Assembly (NCBI GenBank): GCA_050742255.1
Contig: JBOGHU010000062.1
Coordinates: 1-5,053 of the forward strand
DNA length: 5,053 nucleotides
Origin: JBOGHU01 sp050742255
Lineage (GTDB): Bacteria; Actinomycetota; Acidimicrobiia; Acidimicrobiales; CADCSY01
Direction of reading: 5' to 3'
In this document: positions 4,405 through 5,053 of the stretch, one piece after another
Position numbering within the stretch: the stretch's first letter is position 1
How the letters are laid out: each line of letters opens with the position of its first letter
Program-made: the position numbers and the translations under genes
The notes under the pieces: generated by a model
The model's database searches: none
What the model was told of the DNA's origin: nothing
The model's input: only the letters and a program-made list of their open reading frames with translations

Positions 4405-4943
4405 GCGAGGGACCAGAGGACGCCCGTCGCGAGCGGGCCCCCGACCGGGGGAGGTTCAGGGTGGCCGTCGTCGTCGCCGTGGGGATCGCCGCCTTCGCCG
4501 CCGCCTTCCTCCTGTCGCGGGGCGACGACGGCTCGGAGCCGCCGGCTGACGTGGCCGCCGGGAACAGGGGGTCCACCGGCACCTCCCCTTCGGGGCCGGC
4601 CCCCGAAGGGGCGTGCGGGACCCGGGAGCCGGTCGAGGTGTCCGAGTCGCCCTACCGGATCAGCGTGCAGCCCCAGCCTGACCCGCCCCAGGCCGAGGAC
4701 ACCACCTTCGCCGTGGGGGTGGAGCGGGACGGGGAGCCGGTGAGCGGGGCCCGGGTGTGCCTGAGCGCCGACATGACCGAGATGTCCCACACCGGCGTCG
4801 ACGGGGAGGCCACCGAGGTGGCGCCCGGCCGTTACGAGCTGACCCTCGACTTCAGCATGAGGGGGGGCTGGACCGGCTCGGTGCTGGTCGCCGAGCCCGG
4901 CCAGCAGTCGGCGTTCATGCCGGTGTCCTTCGAGGTCCGGTAG
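4401..4943 (+). CDS. Membrane-anchored YtkA/FixH-like domain protein
   Basis: 180 residues from GTG 4401, which overlaps the oxidase TGA as GTGA; a purine-rich AAGGGG lies about 5 nt upstream of the start. The order is a charged cytoplasmic N-terminus (1-20), one membrane helix (about 21-38, VAVVVAVGIAAFAAAFLL), a Gly/Ser/Pro linker (39-75), and a beta-sandwich domain (about 84-180). That domain contains ERDGEPVSGARVCLSADM, a motif MTEMSH (M125, M128, H130), GVDGEATEVAPGRYELTLDF and GGWTGSVLVAEPG. This is the pattern of YtkA-like/FixH-like domains, which are often found beside copper proteins and cytochrome oxidase assembly genes. The Met/His cluster could bind Cu(I). C72 and C120 might form a disulfide. 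With the coupled oxidase upstream, the likely role is copper delivery to, or partnership with, that enzyme on the outer face of the membrane. The family call rests on pattern recognition; the copper role is inference. Confidence 0.78.
   Translation: MSEGPEDARRERAPDRGRFRVAVVVAVGIAAFAAAFLLSRGDDGSEPPADVAAGNRGSTGTSPSGPAPEGACGTREPVEVSESPYRISVQPQPDPPQAEDTTFAVGVERDGEPVSGARVCLSADMTEMSHTGVDGEATEVAPGRYELTLDFSMRGGWTGSVLVAEPGQQSAFMPVSFEVR
4585..4611. repeat. Perfect 11-bp inverted repeat with 5-nt loop in the YtkA-like gene
   Basis: CCCCTTCGGGG (4585-4595) and CCCCGAAGGGG (4601-4611) are exact reverse complements around CCGGC. It lies within codons of the non-conserved Gly/Ser/Pro linker, so it is under little protein constraint. 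The left arm alone can fold as a C(UUCG)G tetraloop with a 3-bp stem, so the RNA has two competing folds. No T-run follows, so it is not a standard terminator. Confidence 0.6.
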
Positions 4944-5053
4944 GTGGTGCGCCCGCAGCGGTGAGGCCTCGGGTCCGGAGCCGGGCGGGGCGGGGCGCTG
5001 GCTCGACGACGACCGGCCCCGGCCCCGCCGGGACGGGGCGCGCCGCCCTGGCC
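4944..5053. other. Non-coding tail after the oxidase operon
   Basis: No start, domain or RNA gene is recognisable in these last 110 bases. The sequence is G/C runs with several overlapping inverted repeats, for example GGCGGGGC at 4984-4991 against GCCCCGCC at 5022-5029. The minus-strand frames happen to stay open here because the AT content is so low, so the 3' end of a minus-strand gene entering from the right cannot be excluded. Confidence 0.4.
5022..5039 (+). terminator. Possible GC-rich hairpin terminator
   Basis: GCCCCG (5022-5027), a 6-nt loop and CGGGGC (5034-5039) form a perfect 6-bp stem about 80 nt after the YtkA-like stop. There is no downstream T-run, so it fits only the loose U-less hairpins proposed for actinobacteria. 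In DNA this GC-rich, such stems arise easily by chance. Confidence 0.25.

Noticed and set aside
3820..4790. Minus-strand open frames opposite the oxidase domain 2 and the YtkA-like gene
   Set aside because: They are Val/His/Gly/Pro-rich shadows created by third-position G/C bias. The plus strand carries the copper ligand motifs and the YtkA-like pattern.
3576..4943. A 455-codon frame ending at the YtkA-like stop
   Set aside because: The part before 4401 is a shadow of the oxidase gene (Arg/Pro/Gly-rich, no domains). The real gene begins at GTG 4401.

Overview
The window is very GC-rich, gene-dense bacterial DNA with GTG starts, Arg/Ala/Gly/Pro-rich proteins and strong G/C bias at third codon positions. 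This fits a high-GC actinobacterium. The protein style (a short J-domain protein next to a LigD-type polymerase, acidic or proline-rich membrane-anchored proteins) suggests an Acidimicrobiia-like lineage, but that placement is inference and was not tested. No tRNA, rRNA, CRISPR array, insertion sequence or attachment site was seen.

Layout. (1) 1-616, plus strand: the C-terminal part of an S9-family (prolyl oligopeptidase-like) alpha/beta hydrolase with all three catalytic residues. (2) 620-1336, plus: an unassigned protein ending in a J domain with an intact HPD motif, starting 3 nt after the hydrolase stop. (3) 1367-2214, plus: a stand-alone LigD-type (archaeo-eukaryotic primase superfamily) repair polymerase, broken by an in-frame TAG at codon 18 and by an out-of-frame deletion near 1966. 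The deletion removes the segment that should carry the third metal-binding aspartate. (4) 2207-2981, minus: two small proteins with Cys/His clusters, convergent with and overlapping the pseudogene's 3' end. (5) 2982-3093: a divergent intergenic region with a candidate leaderless -10 box, a hyphenated palindrome and a short direct repeat. (6) 3094-4404 and 4401-4943, plus: a membrane-anchored two-domain multicopper oxidase, translationally coupled through a GTGA overlap to a membrane-anchored protein with a YtkA/FixH-like beta-sandwich domain. (7) 4944-5053: non-coding tail with GC-rich inverted repeats.

The clearest functional unit is the multicopper oxidase/YtkA-like pair. Both proteins have a short basic or acidic cytoplasmic N-terminus, one membrane helix and an extracytoplasmic beta domain with copper-type ligands, so they probably act together at the outer face of the membrane in copper oxidation, copper handling or an oxidase reaction. 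The most informative anomaly is the doubly damaged LigD-type polymerase. The rest of its sequence is well preserved, so the damage is either recent or, in part, an assembly artefact.

All family assignments come from motif recognition in the translations; no database search was run.
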